Positions 41,277 through 50,860 are shown, numbered from the stretch's first letter. The stretch: 64,000 nucleotides of DNA from Oscillospiraceae bacterium (GCA_022801715.1 JAAWSV010000008.1:1-64000); one strand, 5' to 3'. A program made the numbers and translations. The notes: generated from the letters alone by a model not told the origin.

Positions 41277-42726
41277 CGTCACCTGTCAGCACAGCGGAGC
41301 CGGGAGCGTCTTTGCACACCAAGGCAGGGGGCACACCCTGCTCCGCCGCGATTGTCTCGATTACTCTCTGTATACATCGTCCGCCTTGACATCGCCCCAT
41401 GCCCGCACCGGTGCGGCGCTTCACACCGTCCACCGTGGAGGCACCTTGGCGGAGGGCCTCCTTGATCTCTCCCAAGCTCACGTCCCGGCAGCGGCAGACG
41501 ATCTCCCCGTAGTCCGGATTTCGCTGGACCAATAAAGCCCGCTCCGTTTCCGGCATCCCGTGGAGGCGTGGAGGCGGGGACCGCCGGGGATCGAACCCTG
41601 CATTTTTCCCCGGATTGCCCAAGAAATGGGCCGCCGCCTCCGCTGCCAGCTCTCCCAGCCGGTGGGCACAGGTGAGCCCCGGTGTCTTGATGCCGAGGAG
41701 GCTGATGAACCCGTCCTCCTCCAATAGGGTGAAGTCGTGGATTGCCCGGGGGTCCACCGTCCACACCCTATTCTCCCGCCGGACGTGCCGGGGGCTGGGG
41801 CGCAGGGCGGCGAAGCTGCGGATGACCCGCTCCAGAGGCAGATCTGGGACCACTTGGGCGCACAGCGCGGTGAGCGCCTCCAAGCCCTCCGGCGACACCG
41901 CCCAGTCCTCTCCGGGCTCCCGGTCCGTGGGGCCGGCCAAGATTGCGCCGTCCACCGTGGGCACCAAGGTCAGGCCCTTGCCCGCCTCGCCCTCGTGGAA
42001 GATCACGTGGCGGAGCAGGTCGGATAGGTCGTGGTCCAGCACTAAATAGTCCCCGGCGGCAGGGAAGATGCGAATGGTAGGGACCTTGACCAGCTCCCGC
42101 ACCGCGTCGGCGCGGAGGCCGGCGCAGTTTACCACCGCCCTGACCGCACAGGTCCGACGGGATGTCTCCAGCCGGTAGCCGCCGGTGGTACGCTCTATGT
42201 GCTGTATTTCCTCGGAAAAATGGAACGCCGCACCGTTGGCTCTGGCGTTCTCAAAGGCGGCGATCCCCAGCTCCCAAGGGTCCACGGTGCCGGTGCCGGG
42301 GGCGTAGAGGGCCGCCGTCGCGCCCCTTGCCAGCAGGGGCTCCCGCTGGTACACCTCCGCCGGTGTCAGCAGGCGGAGGCCTGGCACACCGTTGGCGCGT
42401 CCTTGGGAGAGTTTTTTCTCCAGCCGCACCACCCCCCGAGGACCGAAGGCCGTCATCAGGGACCCGCACCGGGAGAAGCGTACTCCCAGCGTCTCACACA
42501 GCGCCCCAAAGTCCCGGTTGGCCTCCGCGCAGAGCTGGGCCTTCCGGGTCCCCGGCTTGGTGTCACAGCCGGTGTAGACGATGCCGGTGTTGGCCCGGGA
42601 GATGCCGGTACACACGTCCTCCCGGGACTCGAACACGGCGATGCGCAGGTCGTAGGCAGTCAGCGCCCGGGCGGCAAAGCACCCCAGCACCCCTGCGCCC
42701 ACCACGGCCACATCCGCGTAGTCCAT
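41263..42726 (-). CDS. GlpA-like FAD oxidoreductase with BFD [2Fe-2S] domain
   Basis: 487 aa. N-terminal 'VAVVGAGVLGCFAARAL' FAD motif and a DAO-type fold through ~residue 380, followed by a bacterioferredoxin-like [2Fe-2S] domain with 'EIVCRCRDVSLGEIKEA' and 'GMGRCQGGRCIQRV' (CxC...CxxxxC). Pairs with the small FAD subunit downstream, overlapping by 14-20 bp. It might donate or accept electrons for the AOR/NuoEFG system or oxidise glycerol-3-phosphate or a related 2-hydroxy acid. Confidence 0.85.
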   Translation of the reverse strand: MDYADVAVVGAGVLGCFAARALTAYDLRIAVFESREDVCTGISRANTGIVYTGCDTKPGTRKAQLCAEANRDFGALCETLGVRFSRCGSLMTAFGPRGVVRLEKKLSQGRANGVPGLRLLTPAEVYQREPLLARGATAALYAPGTGTVDPWELGIAAFENARANGAAFHFSEEIQHIERTTGGYRLETSRRTCAVRAVVNCAGLRADAVRELVKVPTIRIFPAAGDYLVLDHDLSDLLRHVIFHEGEAGKGLTLVPTVDGAILAGPTDREPGEDWAVSPEGLEALTALCAQVVPDLPLERVIRSFAALRPSPRHVRRENRVWTVDPRAIHDFTLLEEDGFISLLGIKTPGLTCAHRLGELAAEAAAHFLGNPGKNAGFDPRRSPPPRLHGMPETERALLVQRNPDYGEIVCRCRDVSLGEIKEALRQGASTVDGVKRRTGAGMGRCQGGRCIQRVIETIAAEQGVPPALVCKDAPGSAVLTGDDGKL

Positions 42727-42732
42727 GGCCCC

Positions 42733-44643
42733 TCAGAACCGCTGCCGCACCCGGCCCGGCTGCTCCACCTGATAGCCGCCCAAGGTCTCCAGCCGGCGGC
42801 GGAAGTCCGCGCCGCCCAGCACCGCCAGCAGCTTCTGTACAGGCGGCGTGTCAAAGGCACTGTCGGGAATCAGAAGGTCGTACTGCTCCATGCAGATGGG
42901 CAGGAAGTCCAAGCCGTACAGCTTCGCCGCCGAGTAGATGCCCATGCCGGCGTCGGCGGTACCGGAGGCAATTTGAGCGGCTACAGAGGTGTGGGTGAAC
43001 TCCTCCCGGTCGTAGCCATAGATGCCCCTCAGGTCGATGCCCTGTTTTTTTAAGAGGTAGTCGATTAGAATCCGTGTGCCGGAGCCCTTTTGGCGGTTCA
43101 CATATCGCAGACCCTCCCGGCACAGGTCCTCAATGCCGTTAAGCCCCAAGGGGTTACCCTTGGCCACCATCAGTCCCTGCGTCCGGCCCACGCACTCCAC
43201 CAGACGGACGCCGCCGGCGGGGAAGTATTTTTGGATAAAGGCCGTGTTGTAGCTGCCGTCCTCCTCGCTGAGGAGGTGGATGCCGGCGATGTGTGTCTCC
43301 CCCCGGCGGACGGCCATGATGCCGCCCATGGACCCCGCATGGGTGGAGCTCATGTAGAAGGAGGGGTCTGCCAGATGCAGCAGATCCGCCGCCTCGTCCA
43401 AGAGGGGATCGTGGCTGCCGATAGCCACCAGCGTGTTTTGCAGCGCCTCCGCCGGGCGGAGCAGCCGCACCTCCACGGTGCTGCCCACCTCATAGCCCTC
43501 CACCCCTTGGGGGATCTCTAAGATTCCGTCGGCCTTCATGAAGGAGGACACCACGCCGCTGCCCCGGCCCAAGGGGGAGGCCATCAGCCTGCCGTTTACC
43601 GCGCCTAAGCGTACCCGGACGAACTCCTGATACTTGAGTCCGGATACCACCGACCGGGATAGGGTGGCCTGCCGGATTGTCTCCGTCTGGGGCACGGTGT
43701 GAAACCAGCTGTCCAACAGGGGCTTCAGCAGCTCCGTCAGCACGAAGATGCCGGATACCGGATAGCCGGGCACTCCGAGGATGGGCTTGTTTTCTCTTGC
43801 CCCCAGGATGGCGGGCTTGCCGGGCTTGATGGCGATGCCGTGGCACAGCACCTCCCCCGTCTCCCGGATCACCTCGGCGGAGTAGTCCTCCCGTCCGGCA
43901 GAGGACCCGGCGTTCAACAGCACGATGTCACACACCGCCAGCGCCTCCGCCAGCGCCGCCCGGAGGGCCTCCTTTTTGTCCGGCACGATGGGGAAGGTCT
44001 TAGGCTCCGCCCCCCACTGCCGCAGCATGGCGGAGAAGATGGAGGAGTTGAACTCCACAATGTCCCCCGGCTTGGGGTTTGCCGTGGGTGGGACGATTTC
44101 GTCCCCGGTAGGGATGATCCCCACCACGGGGCGGCGGAGCACCGGCACTTCCAGTACCCCGGCGGCCAGCATGGCCCCGACAGCGGCGGGGGAGACTTCC
44201 GTGTGGGAGGGCAGGATCATCTCCCCGGCGCAGATGTCCTCCCCGATCTGCCGGATGTGCTGCCAAGGGGCGGCGGCGTCATAGAGGCGGGCGCTCCCGT
44301 CCTCCTGCCACATCACGTCCTCCACCATCACCACCGCGTCGCAGTCCTCGGGAACCGGGTCCCCGGTGTCCACCACGGTGAACTGGCCGGGGGAAAGCGT
44401 CACCGGCGTGGTCTCGCTGGCCCCAAAGGTCTGCTCTGCGGACAGCGCGATGCCGTCCATGGCGCTGGCAGGGTAGTGGGGGGCGCAAATGGCGGCATAC
44501 ACCGCTTGGGCGGTGATTCGCCCACAGGCATCGGACACAGGGACGGTCACCGCCGGGGCGGTGAAGCCCTGGGAGAGCAGATGGGCGAGGTAGGTCTCCC
44601 GGGCCTCCTCTAAAGGGATGTTGGTCAGATACTGAAACGGCAT
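42733..44643 (-). CDS. MoeA-PBP fusion (molybdopterin molybdenumtransferase)
   Basis: 636 aa. MoeA portion 1-400 ('PHYPASAMDGIALSAE', 'VVDTGDPVPEDCDAVVMVED', 'NAGSSAGREDYSAEV', 'GVPGYPVSGIFVL') inserts Mo or W into adenylylated pyranopterin. From ~410 a periplasmic-binding-protein-like domain ('YMSSTHAGSMGGIMAVRRGE', 'VNRQKGSGTRILIDYLLKK') similar to the ModE-linked/PBP_like domain of such fusions, perhaps an oxyanion or cofactor sensor. Start ATG 44643 with GAGGTG upstream; GTG 44652 is less likely. Confidence 0.88.
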   Translation of the reverse strand: MPFQYLTNIPLEEARETYLAHLLSQGFTAPAVTVPVSDACGRITAQAVYAAICAPHYPASAMDGIALSAEQTFGASETTPVTLSPGQFTVVDTGDPVPEDCDAVVMVEDVMWQEDGSARLYDAAAPWQHIRQIGEDICAGEMILPSHTEVSPAAVGAMLAAGVLEVPVLRRPVVGIIPTGDEIVPPTANPKPGDIVEFNSSIFSAMLRQWGAEPKTFPIVPDKKEALRAALAEALAVCDIVLLNAGSSAGREDYSAEVIRETGEVLCHGIAIKPGKPAILGARENKPILGVPGYPVSGIFVLTELLKPLLDSWFHTVPQTETIRQATLSRSVVSGLKYQEFVRVRLGAVNGRLMASPLGRGSGVVSSFMKADGILEIPQGVEGYEVGSTVEVRLLRPAEALQNTLVAIGSHDPLLDEAADLLHLADPSFYMSSTHAGSMGGIMAVRRGETHIAGIHLLSEEDGSYNTAFIQKYFPAGGVRLVECVGRTQGLMVAKGNPLGLNGIEDLCREGLRYVNRQKGSGTRILIDYLLKKQGIDLRGIYGYDREEFTHTSVAAQIASGTADAGMGIYSAAKLYGLDFLPICMEQYDLLIPDSAFDTPPVQKLLAVLGGADFRRRLETLGGYQVEQPGRVRQRF

Positions 44644-44700
44644 AGCAAGCACCTCTTTATACGATCAAATATGGATAATAATCTATTTATTTACAGCCTT

Positions 44701-45093
44701 TCATTTCCTGTTGGGGTGACGCCTCCGAAAGCTCTTTTCATGGCTGCACGGGAGGCACTCAAACAACCAGTATTCCATTGTTTCCACAATCTCCCGTGTA
44801 CTCCGGGAGGTGCACTCCAAAATGGGATTCTCCCAGTTGTCGTCCAGAATTGCCTCCAGTCTGTAGGCCCCGGCAGGGTCTCCATCGGGATACCACCCCA
44901 AGTCAATGGCAACGGTCTGCCCGCCGGACTGCTTCCGCATATAGAGAATGTCCTGCACCAGCGTAAACTGCCACGCGGGGTCATCTTCCGTCAAATCATC
45001 CGGCTCCAGAGATTCCAGCTTATTCCAAACTATACTCCAGCAGGGCCGGAGGCGCAGGGGCTGCAAATTCTTCCACCAAGGCTTTTGATCCAT
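44701..45093 (-). CDS. Unrecognised 130-aa protein between the moeA genes
   Basis: 130 aa, Trp- and Asp-rich ('DLGWYPDGDPAGAYRLEAI', 'ETMEYWLFECLPC'), soluble. ATG 45093 with AAGGAG. Somewhat lower GC than the neighbours. It resembles small immunity-type or SUKH-adjacent proteins in composition; no link to molybdopterin is visible apart from position. Confidence 0.6.
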   Translation of the reverse strand: MDQKPWWKNLQPLRLRPCWSIVWNKLESLEPDDLTEDDPAWQFTLVQDILYMRKQSGGQTVAIDLGWYPDGDPAGAYRLEAILDDNWENPILECTSRSTREIVETMEYWLFECLPCSHEKSFRRRHPNRK

Positions 45094-45173
45094 CCCAAAA
45101 GCATCTCCTTACAACACGATGAAATTACTGAAATTACAATGAAGTTCTCCTCCAAAGCCCGTAGCATGAACTC

Positions 45174-46394
45174 TCACTCCACCCCATAGGGCCACACCTG
45201 CACCGTAGTCCCGGCGGGGAGCCCCTCGCAGTCCCGATGGATGCAGAAGCACCCGTCAGACCCGGCCAAGGCGGTGATGAGCCCGGACTTTCCCCGGATG
45301 GGTTTTGCGTACCGGACACCGTCCTCCTCAAAGAGGAACACCCCCATGTACTGGGCCCGCCCGTGGTTGGCACTGACGGCCTCGGTGAGCACCGCGGGCA
45401 CTGTATATCCCCGGAGACTCTGCCCCGTCAGCCGCAGCAGCAGGGGGCGCACCAGAAGCCGGGCCACAAAGAAGGCCGCCGCCGGGTGCCCCGGCAGTCC
45501 AAAAACCGGCCTGCCCTCCACATCGCCTAAGATCGTGGGTTTGCCGGGCTTCATGGCCAACCCGTGAAGCAGCACCGTCCCACGGCTCTCGATCACGCGG
45601 CAGGTGGCGTCTTTCATCCCCACGGAGCTGCCGCCGGAGATCAGGATCACGTCACAGCGGGTCAGCGCCTCATCCAGCGTCCGGCCCAGCAGGTCCTCGT
45701 CGTCCTTCAGGATCCCCAAGGACACCGCCTCCGTTCCGGCTTCCTCCACCAGCGCGGAGAGCATGGCGGAGTTCACATCCCGCACCTGCCCCGGCCCGGG
45801 GATAGTATCCACCGGTACAAGCTCGTCCCCGGTGGAGAGGATGCCTACCACCGGCCGCCGGCACACGCTTACTGTGCCCACGCCCATAGCGGCTAAGGCT
45901 CCAATGTCCTGTGCTCCCAGCCGCCGTCCGGCCTCCAGCACCACCTGTCCGGGTTTTACGTCGTCTCCCTTGAAGATGAGATTGCTCCCCGGTGCGGCGC
46001 TCTTGCAGATGCCCACGGTGCCGTCGCCGTAGTCCTCGGTGTACTCCACCATCACCGCCGCGTCGGCTCCCTCCGGGATGGCGCCGCCGGTGGGCACCGC
46101 AGCGCAGCAGCCGGGACCAAGCGCCCCACCGGCTCCCTCACCCATGGCGATCTCCCCTTGGACGGTGAGGATGGCGGGGATGGCCTCAGAGCAGCCGAAG
46201 GTGTCCGCAGAGCGGACAGCGTAGCCGTCCACGGTGGAACGATCAAAGCCGGGGACGAACTCCGACGCCATGACGGCCTCGCAGAGTACCCGGCCCCGGG
46301 CGGCGGAAAGAGGGACTGCCTCCCCCTCCGGGCGGGGCGGGAAGGAGGACTCCAGCAGCGTCAGGGCCTCTTCCGGTGTTTTCACAGTGAGCAT
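45174..46394 (-). CDS. moeA: Molybdopterin molybdenumtransferase MoeA
   Basis: 406 aa, single-domain-set MoeA/Glp: 'FDRSTVDGYAVRSADTF', 'TGGAIPEGADAAVMVEYTED' (in part), 'GILSTGDELVPVD', 'SGGSSVGMKDATCRVIE' and 'FGLPGHPAAAFFVARLL'. A second MoeA in the island; two paralogues often correspond to separate Mo and W handling (established for archaea), which would fit the AOR and TupABC here. Confidence 0.93.
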   Translation of the reverse strand: MLTVKTPEEALTLLESSFPPRPEGEAVPLSAARGRVLCEAVMASEFVPGFDRSTVDGYAVRSADTFGCSEAIPAILTVQGEIAMGEGAGGALGPGCCAAVPTGGAIPEGADAAVMVEYTEDYGDGTVGICKSAAPGSNLIFKGDDVKPGQVVLEAGRRLGAQDIGALAAMGVGTVSVCRRPVVGILSTGDELVPVDTIPGPGQVRDVNSAMLSALVEEAGTEAVSLGILKDDEDLLGRTLDEALTRCDVILISGGSSVGMKDATCRVIESRGTVLLHGLAMKPGKPTILGDVEGRPVFGLPGHPAAAFFVARLLVRPLLLRLTGQSLRGYTVPAVLTEAVSANHGRAQYMGVFLFEEDGVRYAKPIRGKSGLITALAGSDGCFCIHRDCEGLPAGTTVQVWPYGVE

Positions 46395-46743
46395 GGCGGT
46401 ATCTCCTTGTTGTAGGCATTTTATAGTATTTCAAACCGGGGTGGGTATAGATGGGAGTAGACAAAACCTTGTAATGTGTAATGTATGTATCACCGCCGCG
46501 GCTCTGTCGCCCCACAAATACAGCCTTGCGGGGATTGTGCGTCTGCTCTATCGACACCCGCCGATTTGGGGGAGGACAGGCGCACAATGTGCGCCCCTAC
46601 AGGGTACAGTGGTTTCACCGAAGGTACATTAGAGATCAAAGGGACGGCGCGCCGAGGTCGTCGCGCCCTACATAAAAACAACCGGCCTTGCAAACGGATC
46701 GAAGCCGGGGTATACTGAGCAAAAAGGGAGGGAGACGTGACCT
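46395..46743. other. 349-bp gap holding dispersed GC-rich inverted repeats
   Basis: No supported gene. 46548-46608 contains CTATCGACACCCG ... GGCGCACAATGTGCGCCCC ... CAGGGTAC, which reappears inverted at 54441-54503. At 46640-46673 GGCGCGCCGAGGTCGTCGCGCC forms another palindrome. Short ORFs in the track here overlap these repeats and lack SD sequences. Confidence 0.75.
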
Positions 46744-47436
46744 ATGGAGGAACGCTACATACGCAACATCCCCGCCGTCTCGCCGGCGGAGCAGGAGGCC
46801 CTGAGCGCCGCCAAGGTGGTGGTAGTGGGCTGCGGAGGCTTGGGCGGCTATTTGATCGAGTATTTGGGCCGTATGGGTGTGGGAACGATCACCGCAGTGG
46901 ACGGGGACGTGTTTGAGCCGTCCAACTTAAACCGTCAGATCCTCTCTGAGCCGGCTCTCCTCGGCAGGAGCAAGGCCGCCGCCGCCAAGGAGCGGCTGGC
47001 GCGTATCAATCCCTTTGTCACCGTCCATGAGGTGGAGGCGTTTTTAGATGGCGACAACGCCGCCGGTCTGGTGGCGGAGCAGGACTTGGCGCTGGACGCC
47101 TTGGACAGCGTCCCCGCCCGTCTGCTCCTTGCTGACGCCTGCGCGGAGGCCGGTGTTCCCTTGGTCCACGGGGCCATCCGGGGCTGGTGGGTCCAAGCGG
47201 CGGTGGTGCCGCCGGGCAGCGGCCTGCTCCATCGGCTCTACGCCTCCAAGGACGCCGCCGGCACAGTGGAGGATGCCCCGGAGGACAAGGCCAGCCTGCC
47301 CTTCACCCCGGCCTTCTGCGCGGCCATACAGGCGGCGGAGGCGGTAAAGCTCCTCACCGGACAGCCCTCTTCTTTGGAGGGCAGGCTCCTCCTCTCAGAC
47401 CTGCGCCGGATGGACTGGGATGTTCTGCCGCTGTAG
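46744..47436 (+). CDS. ThiF/MoeB-family adenylyltransferase
   Basis: 230 aa E1-like enzyme. ATP-binding 'VVVGCGGLGGYLIEYLGRMG' and 'AVDGDVFEPSNLNRQ', with the Arg finger and the 'DALDSVPARLLLADAC' element. It lacks the two zinc CxxC pairs of E. coli MoeB, as many short HesA/ThiF types do. It would adenylylate the C-terminal GG of a MoaD-like carrier, for which 50931-51212 is the candidate. Start 46744 or ATG in 'CTATGGAGG'. Its 3' end overlaps the convergent LysR gene by 42 bp. Confidence 0.88.
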   Translation: MEERYIRNIPAVSPAEQEALSAAKVVVVGCGGLGGYLIEYLGRMGVGTITAVDGDVFEPSNLNRQILSEPALLGRSKAAAAKERLARINPFVTVHEVEAFLDGDNAAGLVAEQDLALDALDSVPARLLLADACAEAGVPLVHGAIRGWWVQAAVVPPGSGLLHRLYASKDAAGTVEDAPEDKASLPFTPAFCAAIQAAEAVKLLTGQPSSLEGRLLLSDLRRMDWDVLPL

Positions 47437-48306
47437 CTGGAGGTGGTCTATGGCGAAATCCCGGAAGTCCTTCGCCAGAGCGGAGAGGTGCTTCTCCCGC
47501 CGGAAGCAGACCATCAGCAGCCGCTGAAAGCGCTTGTCCCGGATGGGCAGCAGCCGCACCTCCCGGTTTCCTTGGTAGAAGGCCGCGGCGCTGTCGCTGA
47601 CGAAGCCGATGCACACGCCGGAGGCGATGAGCTGCCGGTGGAGCTCCCTTGTGTCCACATAGCACTGGGAGCCAAAGCGCACGGTCAGAGCACTGCACAC
47701 CCGGAAGGGGTACTCCACATAGGACCGCCCCGCCCGGAGGAATACCACGCTCTGTCCCTCCAGCGCCTTGGGGCGGACGGCCGGGCTCTCCGCCAAGGGG
47801 TGGCGGGGGGAGAGGGCCAGAAGGTATTGTTCCTCACACAGCGGGAAGCCGGTGAACCGCTCGTACCGCCCGCCGGCGGGGTAGATCAGCATATCATAGT
47901 CGTTGATGTCGATGTGCTCCAGACTCTCGATGTCGCTCATGAGGTCGAACTCCGCCTCTGGGTGAACCTCACGGAAGGCGGCGAGGCATCCGGTGAGCCG
48001 GTCCACGCCCCCCGCCGCGCCGATCTTGATCCGGCAGTCCGCCCCGGTGGAGAGGAGGCGGATGTCGTCCAAGGCGTACTCCAGCTCCTGCAGGGTCAGG
48101 GTGCTGTACTCCAAGAGCCGCCGGCCGGCGGCGTTGAGAGTCAGCCGCCGGCCGCTGCGGTCAAAGAGGGGGGCCCCCACCTCCGCCTCCAGCCGGGCCA
48201 GATTCTTGGACAGGGAGGACTGGGACAGGTGGAGCAGCTCCGCCGCTTGGGACACATTCTCCAACTGGGCGATGGTGGTGAAGTAGCGAAGCTGCGCGAT
48301 CTGCAA
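47395..48306 (-). CDS. LysR-family regulator
   Basis: 303 aa. N-terminal HTH 'QLENVSQAAELLHLSQSSLSKNL' (in part) and an effector domain typical of the family. Transcribed divergently from the AOR operon, sharing a 280-bp intergenic region, so it most likely regulates the AOR genes. Its ligand is unknown. Convergent 42-bp overlap with the ThiF-like gene. Confidence 0.92.
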   Translation of the reverse strand: MQIAQLRYFTTIAQLENVSQAAELLHLSQSSLSKNLARLEAEVGAPLFDRSGRRLTLNAAGRRLLEYSTLTLQELEYALDDIRLLSTGADCRIKIGAAGGVDRLTGCLAAFREVHPEAEFDLMSDIESLEHIDINDYDMLIYPAGGRYERFTGFPLCEEQYLLALSPRHPLAESPAVRPKALEGQSVVFLRAGRSYVEYPFRVCSALTVRFGSQCYVDTRELHRQLIASGVCIGFVSDSAAAFYQGNREVRLLPIRDKRFQRLLMVCFRREKHLSALAKDFRDFAIDHLQLQRQNIPVHPAQV

Positions 48307-48492
48307 AGGAAGCCCCTCCCCTCGGTTGTTTATTCCTGAGAATCCTAAGCCACATTGGGCGTTCCAACGAGAAAGGCAGTCTGTAATTGTGCTGATTCGA
48401 CAAAAAAAGCCGGAAATCAGCTAAATTTCTCCCGTTGTCTGCCACCAGTATAGCCCCTATCATTCCAAAAAGCAATAAGTAATTTCCCTGCT

Positions 48493-48523
48493 TAGCTTTA
48501 CAGGACAGGCGGGGGAATTTTAT
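48493..48523 (+). promoter_or_regulatory. Candidate AOR operon promoter
   Basis: TTTACA, an 18-bp spacer and TATAAT within the LysR-AOR divergent region. The long spacer and weak -35 suit a promoter needing an activator. Confidence 0.5.
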
Positions 48524-48584
48524 AATATTCTCATAAATCTAATCAAAGGAGGTGGCGCTTGGGTCCTTTGACCCGAGAAATCTT

Positions 48585-49061
48585 ATGAAACAACTCTTGA
48601 TCAAACCTGAGAAATGTATCGGCTGCCGCACCTGTGAGCTGGTCTGCTCCTTCGGACACTACGGCCAGTTCAATCCGAAGCTGGCTAATGTAAAGGTGTT
48701 TGAGTATGAGCAGGCGGCGGTGGCCATCCCCCTGATGTGCTTACAGTGTGAGGATCCCTCCTGCATGAAGGTCTGCCCTGTGCACGCCATCAGCCGGGAC
48801 GAAAACGGCGCGATGGTCATGAATTATGACAAGTGCATCGGCTGCAAGATGTGCCTGAACGCCTGCCCCTTGGGCAACATCTCCTACCACCCGGCGGTGA
48901 AGAGGGTGTTCAAGTGCGACCTCTGCGGCGGTGAGCCCAAGTGCGCCCGGTACTGCCCCGGTGGTGCCATCGAGTTTGTGGAGACCGACACCGTGGACCA
49001 GCGGCGCAAAGCCGTCAGCGACCGGTATAAGGACCTGATCGGAGAGGGGGCGGCAGAATGA
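48585..49061 (+). CDS. Four-cluster [4Fe-4S] electron-transfer protein
   Basis: 158 aa with four ferredoxin-type motifs: 'CIGCRTCELVC', 'CLQCEDPSCMKVC', 'CIGCKMCLNAC' and 'CDLCGGEPKCARYC', the HycB/DmsB-like pattern and the partner of AOR-family subunits (AorA, BamC). ATG 48585 matches the family start ('MKQLLIKPEKCIGC'), but AAAGGAGG lies 30 bp upstream, separated by a GGGTCCTTTGACCC hairpin. Stop overlaps the AOR ATG by 4 bp. Confidence 0.92.
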   Translation: MKQLLIKPEKCIGCRTCELVCSFGHYGQFNPKLANVKVFEYEQAAVAIPLMCLQCEDPSCMKVCPVHAISRDENGAMVMNYDKCIGCKMCLNACPLGNISYHPAVKRVFKCDLCGGEPKCARYCPGGAIEFVETDTVDQRRKAVSDRYKDLIGEGAAE

Positions 49062-50860
49062 ATAACGGATACATTGGCACCATTTTGCGTGTGAACTTAA
49101 AGACCGGTTCCATCCGCACCGAGCCGCTGAACGCCAAGAACGCCGACGAGTATGTGGGCGCCAGAGGACTTGGCACCAAGTACTACTGCGACGAGTGTGA
49201 CCCCAAGTGTGACGCCTTAGGGCCGGACAACAAGCTGATCTTCATGACCGGCCCTCTCACCGGCACCATGGCCACCTCCTCCGGCCGCTACAACGCCGTG
49301 GCCAAGTCCCCCCTCACCGGCACCATTGGCGCGGCCAACTCCGGCGGCCACTTCGGCCCGGAGCTGAAGTACGCCGGGTATGACGGCATCATCTTCGAGG
49401 ATATCTCCGATAAGCCGGTGTACCTGTACATCAATGACGGCACTGTGGAGCTGCGGGACGCCTCCCACCTGTGGGGCAAGGATGTGTTTGAGACCACCGA
49501 GGCCCTGTACGAGGAGTGCGGCGACAACTTCCGTGTGGCCTGCATCTCCGCCGCCGGAGAGACCGGGTGTCTCTTCGCCGGCATCATGAACGACAAGCAC
49601 CGGGCTGCTGGTCGCGGCGGTATGGGTGCGGTGATGGGCAGCAAGAAGCTGAAGGCTGTGGCAGTAAAGGGTACGGGCAGCGTCCTTGTGGCCCGGCCAG
49701 AGAAGTTCTTTGAGGAGTGCACCAAGGCCCGCGATACCCTGAAGGCCCATCCGGTCACCGGGGCCGGCCTCTCCGCCTTCGGCACTATGATTCTGGTGAA
49801 CATCGTCAATGGTGTGGGCGGCCTGCCGGTAAACAACGGCCGGGACGGCTCCCTCTTCCCCCAGGCCGACGATATCTCCGGCGAGAGCCTGACGGCCAGG
49901 CATCTGATCCGCAACAAGGGGTGCTTCGGCTGTTCCATCGGCTGTGGCCGCCTTACCGAGATCAAGTCCGGGGCCTTCAAGTCCAAGGGCGAGGGTCCGG
50001 AGTACGAGGCCGGCTGGTCCTTCGGCGCTGACTGCGGCGTCAGCGACTTGGGCGCCGTCTGCAACGCCAACTTCCTCTGCAACCAGTACGGCATCGACCC
50101 CATCACCATGGGCGCCACGGTGGCCTGTGCCATGGAGCTCTTTGAGATGGGCGCCATCACCGAGGCCGAGGTGGGTTTCCCCCTGCGCTTCGGTGACGCC
50201 GCGGCCATGGTCAAGGCCACCGAGATTACCTGCAAGGGTGAGGGCTTCGGCAGGATCATGGGCCTTGGGTCCTACCGTATGGCGGAGAAGTACGGCCACC
50301 CCGAGCTCTCCATGAGCGTCAAGAAGCAGGAGATGCCCGCCTACGATGGCCGCGCCATTCAGGGCATCGGTCTGGAGTATGCCACCTCCAACCGGGGTGG
50401 CTGCCACGTCCGCGGTTATATGATCTCCCCGGAGGTCTTGGGCATCCCCATGGCCATGGACCCCTTGGTGACCAAGGATAAGCCCGCCACGCTGAAGCTG
50501 TTCCAGGATCTCACCGCCCTGTGTGATGCCACGGGTATCTGCCTCTTTACCACCTTCGGCATCGGACTGCCCGAGATCGCCGGCATGTACCGGGAGGCTG
50601 TGGGCAGCGACGAGAGCGACGCGGAGATCCTGCTCAAGGGTGAGCGGATCTGGAATCTGGAGAAGCAGTTCAACATCGCCGCCGGCGTGGAGAAGGACAC
50701 CCTGCCGCCGCGGCTCCTGCGGGAGAAGCTTCCCGAGGGTCCCGCTCAGGGCAAGGTCAACGAGCTCCATGAGATGCTCAAGGAGTACTATGCCGCCCGC
50801 GGCTGGACCGAGGAGGGCGTTCCCACCGAGGAGAAGCTGAAGGAGCTTAGCCTCACCTGA
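49058..50860 (+). CDS. Aldehyde ferredoxin oxidoreductase family, catalytic subunit
   Basis: 600 aa, full-length AOR. N-terminal pyranopterin-binding domain 'ARGLGTKYYCDECDPKCDAL' and 'TSSGRYNAVAKSPLTG'; [4Fe-4S] ligands 'CFGCSIGC' and a later Cys in 'CDATGICLF'; 'GRGGMGAVMGSKKLKA' is also typical. AORs carry a tungsten bis-pyranopterin and interconvert aldehydes and acids, or reduce aromatic acyl-CoA (BamB). The neighbouring four-cluster protein and NuoEFG set suggests a multi-subunit complex coupled to NAD(H). The actual substrate is not readable from sequence. Confidence 0.94.
   Translation: MNNGYIGTILRVNLKTGSIRTEPLNAKNADEYVGARGLGTKYYCDECDPKCDALGPDNKLIFMTGPLTGTMATSSGRYNAVAKSPLTGTIGAANSGGHFGPELKYAGYDGIIFEDISDKPVYLYINDGTVELRDASHLWGKDVFETTEALYEECGDNFRVACISAAGETGCLFAGIMNDKHRAAGRGGMGAVMGSKKLKAVAVKGTGSVLVARPEKFFEECTKARDTLKAHPVTGAGLSAFGTMILVNIVNGVGGLPVNNGRDGSLFPQADDISGESLTARHLIRNKGCFGCSIGCGRLTEIKSGAFKSKGEGPEYEAGWSFGADCGVSDLGAVCNANFLCNQYGIDPITMGATVACAMELFEMGAITEAEVGFPLRFGDAAAMVKATEITCKGEGFGRIMGLGSYRMAEKYGHPELSMSVKKQEMPAYDGRAIQGIGLEYATSNRGGCHVRGYMISPEVLGIPMAMDPLVTKDKPATLKLFQDLTALCDATGICLFTTFGIGLPEIAGMYREAVGSDESDAEILLKGERIWNLEKQFNIAAGVEKDTLPPRLLREKLPEGPAQGKVNELHEMLKEYYAARGWTEEGVPTEEKLKELSLT

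Noticed and set aside
46485-46718. Small ORFs upstream of the ThiF gene
   Set aside because: They overlap palindromic dispersed repeats and have no SD.
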